Shown: in pieces, positions 1-7,113 of the stretch | Position numbering within the stretch: position 1 is the stretch's first letter | Layout of the letters: each line of letters begins with the position of its first letter | NCBI GenBank assembly: GCA_028818385.1 | Contig: JAPPNY010000201.1 | Coordinates: 1 to 20,679, forward strand | DNA length: 20,679 nt | Source: Spirochaetaceae bacterium | GTDB lineage: Bacteria > Spirochaetota > Spirochaetia > SZUA-6 > Bin103 | Direction: 5' to 3' | The notes under the pieces: generated by a model | What the model saw: the letters and a program-made list of their open reading frames with translations, nothing else | Told to the model about the DNA's origin: nothing | Databases searched by the model: none | Program-made: the position numbers and the translations under genes

Positions 1-205
1 CCACGACGGCCCCCAGGTGGACGATGCCGTCCACTCCGTCCGCCGCGGCGGTCAGCCGCTCCAGGTCCTGCAGGTCGCCGACCACGGAATCCTCGACTCC
101 GGGCGTCGGTTGCAGGTCGTAGCCGCGCAACCGGTGCCGTGCGGACAGGCCCGCGACCAGCACCCGGCCCAGTCTGCCGGCGGAACCGGTGATCAATACG
201 TGCAT
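1..205 (-). CDS. NAD(P)-dependent epimerase/dehydratase family protein, N-terminal fragment
   Basis: The gene runs off the left edge of the window, so only about the first 68 residues are seen. The protein starts MHVLITGSAGRLGR, which is the glycine-rich dinucleotide-binding loop of a Rossmann fold (GxxGxxG type). It then shows an acidic residue after the second strand (GYDLQP), a short D-L pair near the adenine pocket (VGDLQDL) and the VHLGAV strand typical of extended short-chain dehydrogenases of the epimerase family. The ATG is preceded by a good ribosome binding site, GGGAGGA read on the minus strand, at 211-217. The gene follows prpD with a 19-base gap and is probably co-transcribed with it. 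The substrate cannot be told from this fragment. Such enzymes act on nucleotide sugars or other hydroxy compounds in the cytoplasm. Confidence 0.85.
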   Translation of the reverse strand, partial: MHVLITGSAGRLGRVLVAGLSARHRLRGYDLQPTPGVEDSVVGDLQDLERLTAAADGVDGIVHLGAVV

Positions 206-224
206 TCGCTTCCTCCCGTCGAGG

Positions 225-1637
225 TCACGGCTCGACAACCAGAGCGTCCATGAAGTCCGACACCGTCATGTCTGCCAGCGCGGCGCCGTCGTCGAACCAG
301 GCCGCGATGCGCTCCACCCGCCGGCCGTCGAACGCCGTCGCCAGGTTGGCCCGCAGCTTGCGCCGCAGCCGCGGCAGTGCCTCCGCGCGCCGCCGCGGAT
401 GGCCGATCGGATAGACCACCTCCACGGAATCCGTGCTGGTGCCGTCGGTGAAGTGCACCTGCACGGCGTTGGTGATCGAGCGCTCCGCCGGATCCAGGTA
501 GCCGGCGCTGTACGACGGCTCCTCGGCCACCCGCATCAGGCTGCGCAGCCGGTCGATGCGCGCGTCAGCCGCGAACTCGTCGTCATAGTGGTGGTCGGTC
601 AGCTCGCCGACCAGCAGTCCCACCGCGATGATGTACTGCAGGCAGTGATCCCGGTCGGCCGGATTGGCCAGCGGGCCGGTCTTGTCGATGATCCGCACCG
701 CGGCCTCCTGGGTGCGGATGTCGATGCGCTCGATCTCGTCCAGCCGCTCGCGCACCCGCGGGTGCAGGGCGATCGCCGCCTCGGCCGCGGTCTGCGCGTG
801 GAACTCCGCCGGGAAGTCGACCTTGAACAGCACGTGCTCGACGATGTGGCTGGCCAGCGGCCCGCAGCGCAGCGGCTGCCCGCGCAGCAGCACCGCGTCG
901 AAGCCCCAGCGCGGCGTCTCCACCGCGCGCGGGTAGCCCGGCTCCCCGCGCATCGTCAGGTAGGCGAGCTGCACCGCGCGCGCCGCGGCGTCGCCGGCCG
1001 CCCAGGACTTGCGCGACCCGGTGTTCGGCGCGTGGCGGTACGTGCGCAGCGGGCCGGCGTCGACCAGCGCCTGCGACGCGGCGTCCGCCACCGCCCGGGC
1101 GTCGCCTGAGAGCAGCGCGGTCACCGTGCACGCGCAGGCCAGCTTCACCAGCAGCACGTGGTCGAAGCCGACCCGGTTGAAGCTGTTGTCGATCGCCAGC
1201 ACGCCCTGGATCTCGTAGGCGCGCACGATCAGCGACTCCAGCTCGCGCATCGTGACGCGGCGCTGCCCGCTACGGCACAGATGGTCTGCCACCGCCAGCA
1301 GCGCGCCGATGTTGTCGGAGGGGTGGCCCCACTCGGCCGCCAGCCACGTGTCGTTGTAGTCCAGCCAGCGGATCAGGGTCGAGATGTTGAACGCCGCCTG
1401 GATCGGGTCCAGCGCAAGCGCCGTGCCGGGCACCCGGGCGCCGCCGGGCACGGCTGCGTCCTGGCCCGGGACGAACGGTCCCAAGAGGCGCGTGCAGGCA
1501 GGGTGGCGCAGCGCCAACGCGGCGCAGCCCAGCGCATCCAGCAGACACAGGCGAGCGCCGTCGTGGGCTGCCTGCGGGAACGGCGGCGGCTCCGCCGCGT
1601 AGGCGGCGAGCCGCTCCAGGACCTCATCCGTTTTCAT
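225..1637 (-). CDS. prpD: MmgE/PrpD family protein, probable 2-methylcitrate dehydratase
   Basis: This 470-residue protein matches the length of PrpD, the iron-sulfur-independent dehydratase that turns 2-methylcitrate into 2-methylaconitate in propionate breakdown. Visible family features are the YNDTW and WGHPSDN segments near residues 90-110, NRVGFDHV near 155, the NTGSRKSWAAGDA stretch near 205, and FKVDFPAEFHAQTA near 270. The family is broad (MmgE, cis-aconitate decarboxylase and others share the fold), so the specific call rests on prpB and prpC lying on the same strand 3.4 kb upstream. The chosen start is the ATG at 1637; an in-frame GTG three codons further upstream (1646) is possible, and neither has a strong ribosome site. 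The gene is separated from prpC by the inserted block at 1653-5094, so it may have lost the operon promoter and rely on read-through from the restriction-modification genes (inference). Confidence 0.9.
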   Translation of the reverse strand: MKTDEVLERLAAYAAEPPPFPQAAHDGARLCLLDALGCAALALRHPACTRLLGPFVPGQDAAVPGGARVPGTALALDPIQAAFNISTLIRWLDYNDTWLAAEWGHPSDNIGALLAVADHLCRSGQRRVTMRELESLIVRAYEIQGVLAIDNSFNRVGFDHVLLVKLACACTVTALLSGDARAVADAASQALVDAGPLRTYRHAPNTGSRKSWAAGDAAARAVQLAYLTMRGEPGYPRAVETPRWGFDAVLLRGQPLRCGPLASHIVEHVLFKVDFPAEFHAQTAAEAAIALHPRVRERLDEIERIDIRTQEAAVRIIDKTGPLANPADRDHCLQYIIAVGLLVGELTDHHYDDEFAADARIDRLRSLMRVAEEPSYSAGYLDPAERSITNAVQVHFTDGTSTDSVEVVYPIGHPRRRAEALPRLRRKLRANLATAFDGRRVERIAAWFDDGAALADMTVSDFMDALVVEP

Positions 1638-1652
1638 GCGATGCACACCATC

Positions 1653-1930
1653 TCAGAGACGACTCCCGAACTCTGTCGGCGTCTCGATCGGATGGCGGCT
1701 GCGGAGCGCCAGGAGATCAACGTCACCGGTCACCAGGAGGTCGGCCTTCGCGGCCACCAGCGGCGCCAGCACGGCGGAGTCCTTGGGATCCCGCGGTGTC
1801 TGCGCGCAGCCTTTACGGCCTCATCGGTCAGAGCCTGGACGTCGTGCTCGGTCGCATCGGCGAACGCACGCGCGATCTCGCCCCGCATGCGGTCGAATTC
1901 GGCGTCCAGCTTGCGCAACCGCTCAAACAT
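1653..1930 (-). pseudogene. Remnant of a PIN-domain toxin-antitoxin pair
   Basis: Two reading frames join into one broken gene. The first frame (1930 down to about 1790) begins MFERLRKLDAEFDRMRG and continues to LTDEAVKAARR. This charged helical peptide resembles the small antitoxins found upstream of PIN-family toxins. From about 1790 down to 1653 a different frame reads TPRDPKDSAVLAPL, then ADLLVTGDVDLLAL and ETPTEF, which is the C-terminal half of a PIN ribonuclease with its conserved TGD-DLL motif. The N-terminal part of the PIN domain, with the first catalytic aspartate, is absent. The simplest reading is a deletion that fused the antitoxin to the end of the toxin. The ATG at 1930 overlaps the stop of the methyltransferase gene by 8 bases. 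The first frame alone could still make a 66-residue peptide. The antitoxin identity is by resemblance only; the PIN tail is clearer. Confidence 0.6.
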
Positions 1931-2879
1931 CGTTCATGCGATCGTCCGCGGCTGATCTCGCCCCACTGCCGACGTACCAGCCGCTTCTTTCGAAGAGCAT
2001 CAACTGTTCGTCCGACCTCTCATGCTCCTCCCTGGGCGATGCGCGAACGTGATTCGTGACCAACGCCTCCAGCATCGGCTTTCGGTTCGTCTCGCGTGCA
2101 CCGACATGATAAAAGTGCTCCTGCGTCGAGATCTCGAACGTACCCCAGAGCGTCTGCAGATATACGTTCGTTCGGTACTCGTTGCTGTGCCACGTAGATA
2201 ACATGAACCGGCACGGGTTCTTCCGCAGTCTCTCGTACAGTGACGTCTCCGACTCCTCATCCCAACTGTCATAATAGTCTACGTGGCGGCCGACATACGG
2301 AGGATCACAGTATACGTAGTCACCCTCTCTCACTTCCCCGAGAGTGATCCGGTAGTCCTGGCACGCGAACCGCCAGTCGAACAGCTCCGTGGCCGCTCGG
2401 AAGCACTCGACCTGATTGACGATCTTCGTGATGTAGGCCGGAGCGAACCGCTGCGGCTTGTGTCCGAACGGGACATTGAATCCCCCTCGCTTGTTGAATC
2501 GGATGACTCCGTTGAAACAGGATCGATTAAGGAACAGGAAATCCAGCGGATCCCCACTCGAGTTGAAACGATCGCGCACATGGTAATAGTGGTCTTGCCC
2601 CCGATTCGCCAAGAGATCGCCTTCCCGCTCGAGGTACCTTCTGGTCTTCGATCCATCGACGGCACCGTCCTTGACGGCTTGATAGAACCGGATCAGGTGT
2701 GGATTGCTGTCTGCGAGCAAGGCTCGCCGCGGGGCCACGTTCAGAGCCACCACTCCGGAACCTAGGAAAGGCTCGACCCAGACCCCGGCTGGATCGCGCT
2801 CGATCTCCCGTAGAATGGTGGGTACCAGCTTGGTTTTGATACCTTGGCACTTGATCGGTGGTACCTGGACTCGCATCAT
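1923..2879 (-). CDS. Dam-like adenine-N6 DNA methyltransferase, EcoRV-type modification enzyme
   Basis: This 318-residue protein carries the motifs of the alpha-group (D12 class, Dam-like) adenine methyltransferases. Motif X is at PPIKCQGIKTKL (residues 7-18), the S-adenosylmethionine loop at EPFLGSGVV (36-44), the NRSCFNG segment at 118-124, and the catalytic DPPY motif at 192-195. M.EcoRV belongs to this same class. Together with the neighbouring EcoRV homologue, this supports methylation of adenine in GATATC as the protective activity (inference from the pair). The stop of the endonuclease gene and the ATG overlap as TGATG, so translation is probably coupled; a second ATG lies one codon later and a TTG one codon earlier. 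Base composition is clearly lower in GC (33 of 60 in one line counted) than in the neighbouring genes, which suggests transfer from another genome. The last codons overlap the toxin-antitoxin remnant. Confidence 0.92.
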   Translation of the reverse strand: MMRVQVPPIKCQGIKTKLVPTILREIERDPAGVWVEPFLGSGVVALNVAPRRALLADSNPHLIRFYQAVKDGAVDGSKTRRYLEREGDLLANRGQDHYYHVRDRFNSSGDPLDFLFLNRSCFNGVIRFNKRGGFNVPFGHKPQRFAPAYITKIVNQVECFRAATELFDWRFACQDYRITLGEVREGDYVYCDPPYVGRHVDYYDSWDEESETSLYERLRKNPCRFMLSTWHSNEYRTNVYLQTLWGTFEISTQEHFYHVGARETNRKPMLEALVTNHVRASPREEHERSDEQLMLFERSGWYVGSGARSAADDRMNDV

Positions 2880-3745
2880 CAACTGCTCTTGGAAGGACGT
2901 GTCGCCTTCGGCACCACCTGCGTCGGATCACCGCCACGGTAACTGACGAAGTCCGTCAGTCTTCGGATTGGGCGGGTCTTTCCAGAAGGATCCTTTACCG
3001 TGATCTTCCCGTAGTTCATCCAATAGTCGTCGAACCATTCTTCTCCGAGCACCGAGAACATTCCGTTACCCGCAACGATGTCGTCGATTCTGTTGATGCT
3101 GCCGATGTTCGCCGTATTCCCGCTGCCGCGTTGATCCGAAGCAATCCGCCACTTCTCTTGAACGAAGAACTGAATGTCTCGAATAACTGAAGCGATCGAC
3201 TGAAGATCCTCGATTCGATACGCTCGAGTCTCATCGACGTCCCGGTCGGCGTGACGCGAATAGATGATACCCAAACAATAGTGGCCGGCGTACTCCTTGT
3301 ACGGGAACTGTATGTTCTTCGTGCTGTCTCGATCCGTGAAATACTTGCCGTGTGAGCCGAGCGTGAACCCGTTACAGAACTCAGGGGTCGTTGCCCGCCG
3401 GTATGTCGTCTTGAAGTCGACGGCGAACTTCAGGTCCGAGTTGGCCTTCACAAACGAGATGTCCGGGTAGTAGTTCTGATGATCCGCGAGAACGATTCCG
3501 TACCCTATCTCCTCCGCGAAGGCGAGTAGTCTCGGAAAGAGGTGAATCTCGAGAATCTTCGAGACCACCTTGGTGTCGGACGAGATAGTGTAAATGCTGC
3601 GATACACGTCGATAAAGCCCTTGACCGTCCACTGACCGTCCATGGTCGCAATGTCTGTGCTGAGGTTGTCCGTCAAGCTTCGCAGCGCCTTGAGGAACGA
3701 TACCTTCTCCTGTTCGTCGTTTACCACTGATCCGATCGTGCCCAT
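2879..3745 (-). CDS. Type II restriction endonuclease, EcoRV family (predicted GATATC)
   Basis: This 288-residue protein aligns by eye with EcoRV (245 residues). The SDTKV segment (56-60) matches SDTKV around EcoRV Lys38, and Glu66 matches Glu45. HQNYYPD (89-95) matches the Q-loop and catalytic Asp74. AVDFKTTY (108-115) supplies the Asp90 and Lys92 equivalents as Asp110 and Lys112. KWRIASDQRGSGNTANIGSI (198-217) matches the recognition R-loop, including the Asn185 and Asn188 equivalents. EWFDDYWMNY near 236-245 matches the C-terminal DYWRNY. All catalytic and base-contacting segments I can recall are intact, so blunt cutting at GATATC is expected. An N-terminal extension of about 21 residues and a longer C-terminus account for the extra length. 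The ATG at 3745 has only a weak ribosome site. The gene comes first in a two-gene operon with its methyltransferase; GC is about 52% in a sampled line. Confidence 0.95.
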   Translation of the reverse strand: MGTIGSVVNDEQEKVSFLKALRSLTDNLSTDIATMDGQWTVKGFIDVYRSIYTISSDTKVVSKILEIHLFPRLLAFAEEIGYGIVLADHQNYYPDISFVKANSDLKFAVDFKTTYRRATTPEFCNGFTLGSHGKYFTDRDSTKNIQFPYKEYAGHYCLGIIYSRHADRDVDETRAYRIEDLQSIASVIRDIQFFVQEKWRIASDQRGSGNTANIGSINRIDDIVAGNGMFSVLGEEWFDDYWMNYGKITVKDPSGKTRPIRRLTDFVSYRGGDPTQVVPKATRPSKSS

Positions 3746-3773
3746 CGTCGCGCTCGCCGCTACTCGCGGTCAA

Positions 3774-3833
3774 GACGCGCGTCTGCCCGCTGATTGGCCT
3801 GGCGTGATGGCTTGGTTCTCTTCCGTCACCAAG
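3774..3833. repeat. Two palindromes in the spacer upstream of the restriction-modification operon
   Basis: The 148-base gap between the endonuclease start (3745) and the divergent gene at 3894 holds no gene. It contains a perfect 10-base palindrome, GACGCGCGTC, at 3774-3783. It also contains an inverted repeat with arms CTTGGT (3811-3816) and ACCAAG (3828-3833) separated by 11 bases. Either could be an operator for the divergent promoters expected here. No convincing -35/-10 pair was found by eye and no controller-protein gene is present nearby. Confidence 0.3.
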
Positions 3834-3893
3834 GTAGCGCGTACTTCGCGCTGACGCTTTCACCCTTACCGCTTGGTGTGCCACAGTGCCGCC

Positions 3894-4748
3894 ATGCGGG
3901 CACACACGACCCTTAGCTTGTTCGAGCCGCTGCAGCGGCTCCTGTTCTACGACGACTTCAACGACGGCGTGAACGGCTGGGGCGCGCTGATCGGCAACTA
4001 CGAGGACCGTGTTGACGCCATGCTGCCGGAGTACATGGACATGCGCCCGCCGATGCTGAGCAACCTGACCACGTGGGACGCGGGCACCTCCGGCGCGATC
4101 GGCGGCGCCTACGCGCTGAAGCTGGCCACGCGCGCCAAGCCCGGCACCTTCTGCACGGCGATCAAGCGCTCCACCTTCCGCACCGCCGGACCGCTGCGCG
4201 TGGAGGCGATCGTCACCTTCAAGCCGGAGGCGAACGAGCTGGAGCTCGGCGAGACGGCGGTGCGCGCGTTCGGAGTCCTGCTCGACCTCCAGCACGCCGA
4301 CGGGCAGGCGGCCGAGCCGCTCCGGGTCATGCCGCACATCCGCTACCTCAACGCCTTCGAGGGCCGGCGAGCCGAGTGCTGGCAGTACAAGAACGAGCGC
4401 GAGCCGCTCCACGACATCGGCACCCGCGGCAAGACCTGGTCGCACTTCCACTTCAAGTCCAGAAACTGGGTCGACGTTCCGGGCGGCGGCCAGCGGCTCT
4501 GCTACAACGAGATCGCCACCAAGCACAACTGGTACTACCTGCGGCTGGACTTCGACCTGGCCGGCATGCGCTTCCTGGGATTCCGCTGCAACGAGCGCGA
4601 CCTGGACGTGGCCGGCATCGAGCCGATGCGGCTGCCGGCGATGCCCAACCTGTGGTCGATGCTGAACGTCGCGTTCTTCGTGGAGAGCGACGCGGCCACG
4701 CGCGCGTTCCTGTACGTGGACAGCGTCGCGGTCTCCACGGCCACGTGA
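3894..4748 (+). CDS. Uncharacterised protein, possibly DUF6772-like
   Basis: This 284-residue protein has no signal peptide, membrane segment or catalytic motif that I recognise. It begins MRAHTTLSLFEPLQRLLFYD and is rich in aromatic residues and short beta-like stretches, for example FYDDFNDGVNGWGALIGNY, MLSNLTTWDAGTSGA, ALKLATR, HNWYYLRLDFDL and MLNVAFFVE. This suggests a beta-sandwich or jelly-roll fold of the kind seen in lectin-like proteins (inference). From memory it resembles a family called DUF6772, but that recall is weak. The start is the ATG at 3894; an in-frame GTG at 3873 is the alternative. GC content and codon use are like the chromosome rather than like the restriction genes beside it. 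It is followed after 13 bases by another unknown gene, with which it likely forms an operon. The function is unknown. Confidence 0.75.
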   Translation: MRAHTTLSLFEPLQRLLFYDDFNDGVNGWGALIGNYEDRVDAMLPEYMDMRPPMLSNLTTWDAGTSGAIGGAYALKLATRAKPGTFCTAIKRSTFRTAGPLRVEAIVTFKPEANELELGETAVRAFGVLLDLQHADGQAAEPLRVMPHIRYLNAFEGRRAECWQYKNEREPLHDIGTRGKTWSHFHFKSRNWVDVPGGGQRLCYNEIATKHNWYYLRLDFDLAGMRFLGFRCNERDLDVAGIEPMRLPAMPNLWSMLNVAFFVESDAATRAFLYVDSVAVSTAT

Positions 4749-4761
4749 GGGGAGAGGAACG

Positions 4762-5094
4762 ATGAGGCAGAGTCACACCGCGGCGATCGAGCTGGGCACC
4801 ACCTGGGAAGGCAAGTTCGCCACCGAGCCGTACGAATCGTCATGGGCGCGCGAGGCGATCTTCTTCCTCCGCCTCATCGACGGCGAGGCTCCCGCCGGTG
4901 CGGTCGCCCGCGTGCAGATCGCGCCGGACGGCATCCACTGGACCGACGAGGGCACGGAGATCGCGCTGCCGAGCACGCCGGGACCGACCACCTTCGCGCG
5001 CCTCCGCCACTTCGGCGGCTGGCTGCGCCTGACCGGCACGCTGCCGGCAGGCGTCGCGCTGCCGGTCATCGTCCACTTGGCGCTCAAGGAGTAG
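4762..5094 (+). CDS. Uncharacterised 110-residue protein
   Basis: I do not recognise this small protein. It starts MRQSHTAAIELGTTWEGKF with an excellent purine-rich ribosome site (GGGGAGAGGAAC) just upstream, which supports the ATG at 4762. The sequence alternates hydrophobic stretches and turns, for example AIFFLRLIDGEAPAG, VARVQIAPDGIHWTDEG and FGGWLRLTGTLPAGVALP, as expected for a small beta-sandwich. The middle segment resembles the statistics-like repeats of some phage or surface proteins, but no family can be named. It has no signal peptide or membrane helix. It lies 13 bases after the gene at 3894 and its end overlaps the convergent prpC by 11 bases. The tight spacing to its upstream neighbour suggests that the two products work together. 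Confidence 0.7.
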   Translation: MRQSHTAAIELGTTWEGKFATEPYESSWAREAIFFLRLIDGEAPAGAVARVQIAPDGIHWTDEGTEIALPSTPGPTTFARLRHFGGWLRLTGTLPAGVALPVIVHLALKE

Positions 5095-6187
5095 AGCGCT
5101 CCGAAAGCGGCACGAACGGGCGGTCGTCGGGGCCGACGTACTCGGCGGTGGGGCGGATCAGCTTGTTGTCGGCGAGCTGCTCGATGACATGCGCGGCCCA
5201 GCCGGTCAGACGGGCGATCACGAACACCGGCGTGAACAGGCGTTGCTCGATGCCGAGCTGGTGGAACACCACGGCGCTGTAGAAGTCCAGGTTCGGGAAC
5301 AGTCCCTTCTCCCGCCGCATCACCGCCTCGACGCGGCGCGCGATGGCCAGAAGATCGGCGCCGCCGTGCTCGGCCACCAGCCGCTCCGCACACGCCTCGA
5401 TGATCGGTGAGCGGGGATCGCCGCTACGGTAGACGCGGTGGCCGAACCCCATGATCAGCCTTTTCTCCGCCAGCGCCCGCATGACGCCTTCCTCCGACGC
5501 GTCCGGGTCGTCGAAGGAGCGGATCAGGTCGAGCGCCGCCTCGTTGGCGCCGCCGTGCAGAGGCCCGCGCAGCGTGCCGATGGCTGCCGTGATCGCGGAG
5601 TGGAAGTCGGTGAGGGTGGAGGCTGCGGTTCGCGCCGCGAAGGTGGAGGCGTTGAACTCGTGCTCGGCGTACAGGGTCATGGCGACGTCCAGGGTGCGCT
5701 CGGCCTCGGGCGTCACCGGCCCGGCGCCGAGCTGCACCAGGGTGTGGGCGGCGAGCGACCCGGCGCCGGCACCATCCGCGACGGCGCCGCGCCACGCGCC
5801 GATGACGGCCGGCAACTGCGCCAGCAGCGTGTCGGCCGCGTCCACCATGGCGGCGGGATCCACGACCGGGGCGACCGCTCCCAGCGCCGAGCAGCCGGTA
5901 CGCAGCACGTCCATCGGGTGGGCGTGATCGGGCAGCCGCTGAATGATCCCGCGGACCGCCTCCGGCAGCGCCCGGCGCGCGGCCAGCCGCTGCCGATACA
6001 CGTCGAGCTCGGCGCGTCCCGGCAGCTCGCCGTGGATCAGCAGCCAGGCCACCTCCTCGAAGCAGGCGCCACCCGCCAGCTCCTCGATCGCGTAGCCGCG
6101 ATAGCGCAGGCCGTGGCCCTTGCCGACGGTCGCGATCGCCGAGCGGCCGGCGACCACGCCGCTCAGACCGGCGCTCGCCTCAGCCAC
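5084..6187 (-). CDS. prpC: Citrate synthase family protein, probable 2-methylcitrate synthase
   Basis: This 367-residue protein is of the short citrate synthase type. The catalytic residues are visible: His211 in GPLHGGANEA, His250 in GFGHRVYRSGDPR and Asp301 in NLDFYSAVVFHQLG. LRYRGYAIEELA near residue 27 is the usual N-terminal family motif. It would condense propionyl-CoA (or acetyl-CoA) with oxaloacetate. The methylcitrate call rests on the overlapping prpB gene and on prpD nearby; sequence alone does not rule out an ordinary citrate synthase. The GTG at 6187 is chosen because it overlaps the prpB stop by 8 bases (GTGGCTGA), a typical coupled arrangement, and because the family motif then sits at the normal distance from the start. 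Its 3' end overlaps the convergent small gene at 4762-5094. Confidence 0.92.
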   Translation of the reverse strand: MAEASAGLSGVVAGRSAIATVGKGHGLRYRGYAIEELAGGACFEEVAWLLIHGELPGRAELDVYRQRLAARRALPEAVRGIIQRLPDHAHPMDVLRTGCSALGAVAPVVDPAAMVDAADTLLAQLPAVIGAWRGAVADGAGAGSLAAHTLVQLGAGPVTPEAERTLDVAMTLYAEHEFNASTFAARTAASTLTDFHSAITAAIGTLRGPLHGGANEAALDLIRSFDDPDASEEGVMRALAEKRLIMGFGHRVYRSGDPRSPIIEACAERLVAEHGGADLLAIARRVEAVMRREKGLFPNLDFYSAVVFHQLGIEQRLFTPVFVIARLTGWAAHVIEQLADNKLIRPTAEYVGPDDRPFVPLSERSTP

Positions 6188-7070
6188 GGTTGCCGTTCCG
6201 TCCCTGGTCCGCCCGGGCCAGGATCGCGTCCGCACGCGCCTCATAGCGCTCGTAATCCAGTGTCTCGTACAGTTCCGCACGTGTCTGCATCTGCGTGATC
6301 GTCTCCCTTTGCGTGCCATCGCGCCGGATCGTCTCGAACACGCCGGCCGCCGCCTTGGCCATGGCGCGGAACCCGGACAGCGGGTAGAGCACCAGCGCCA
6401 CCCCGGCCGCCGCGAGCTGCTCGCGCGTCCACAGCGGCGTCTTTCCGAACTCGGTGATGTTGGCCAGCACCGGCACCCCTGCCGCGTCGGCCACGCGGCC
6501 GAACTGCTCGAGTGCGGTGGCCCCTTCGAAGAAGATCATATCCGCTCCGGCTTCCACGTAGCGCCCGCACCGCTCCACCGCCGATTCCAGACCCTCGACC
6601 GCCAGCGCGTCGGTGCGCGCCATCACCACGAAGCGCTCGTCGGGCCGGCCGTCTGCGGCCGCGGCGATCCGCTCCTGCATCAGGTCGGCCGCCACGAGCT
6701 GCTTGCCGCCGCGGTGCCCGCACCGCTTGGTCTGCACCTGGTCCTCCAGGTGCATTGCGGCGGCGCCCGCGCGCGCCAACTCGCGGGCGGTGCGGCCGAT
6801 GGTAAGGCCCTCGCCCCAGCCGGTGTCGGCATCCACCAGCAACGGCAGGGGCACGGCGCCGGTGATCCGGCGCGTGTCCTCCAGCACGTCCCCCAGGCCG
6901 GTCATCGCCAGGTCGGGTAGCGCGAATCCCGCGTTGGCCACGCCCGCGCCGGACAGGTAGATCGCCCGGAATCCGGCCGACCGCGCCTGCACCGCGGCAT
7001 AGGCGTTGATCACGCCGACCACCTGCAGGGGACGCTCGGCGGCCAAGGCCGCACGCAGATCGCCGCTCAT
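6180..7070 (-). CDS. prpB: 2-Methylisocitrate lyase
   Basis: This 296-residue protein belongs to the isocitrate lyase/PEP mutase family. It splits 2-methylisocitrate into pyruvate and succinate, the last step of the methylcitrate cycle. The signature KRCGHRGGK near residue 114 contains the catalytic cysteine. LLVDADTGWGEG near 80 and HLEDQVQ near 107 give the magnesium-binding acidic residues, and VMARTDAL near 148 is also conserved. The ATG at 7070 has a GAGG ribosome site six bases upstream (7077-7080 on the plus strand). It is the first gene of the prpB-prpC operon and is divergent from the RlpA-like gene, with only 43 bases between the two starts, so both promoters must lie in or overlap this gap. 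No regulator gene of the PrpR type is seen in the window. Confidence 0.95.
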   Translation of the reverse strand: MSGDLRAALAAERPLQVVGVINAYAAVQARSAGFRAIYLSGAGVANAGFALPDLAMTGLGDVLEDTRRITGAVPLPLLVDADTGWGEGLTIGRTARELARAGAAAMHLEDQVQTKRCGHRGGKQLVAADLMQERIAAAADGRPDERFVVMARTDALAVEGLESAVERCGRYVEAGADMIFFEGATALEQFGRVADAAGVPVLANITEFGKTPLWTREQLAAAGVALVLYPLSGFRAMAKAAAGVFETIRRDGTQRETITQMQTRAELYETLDYERYEARADAILARADQGRNGNRG

Positions 7071-7113
7071 CGCCGGCCTCAATTTGCAGATCCCGGAGTC
7101 GATAATCAAGTGG

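Noticed and set aside
189..1109. Long plus-strand open frame opposite prpD
   Set aside because: It lies within prpD on the other strand, is arginine-, histidine- and valine-rich with no family likeness, and is typical of antisense frames in GC-rich DNA.
2283..2765. Plus-strand 160-codon frame within the methyltransferase gene
   Set aside because: It is antisense to conserved methyltransferase motifs and has no recognisable domain.
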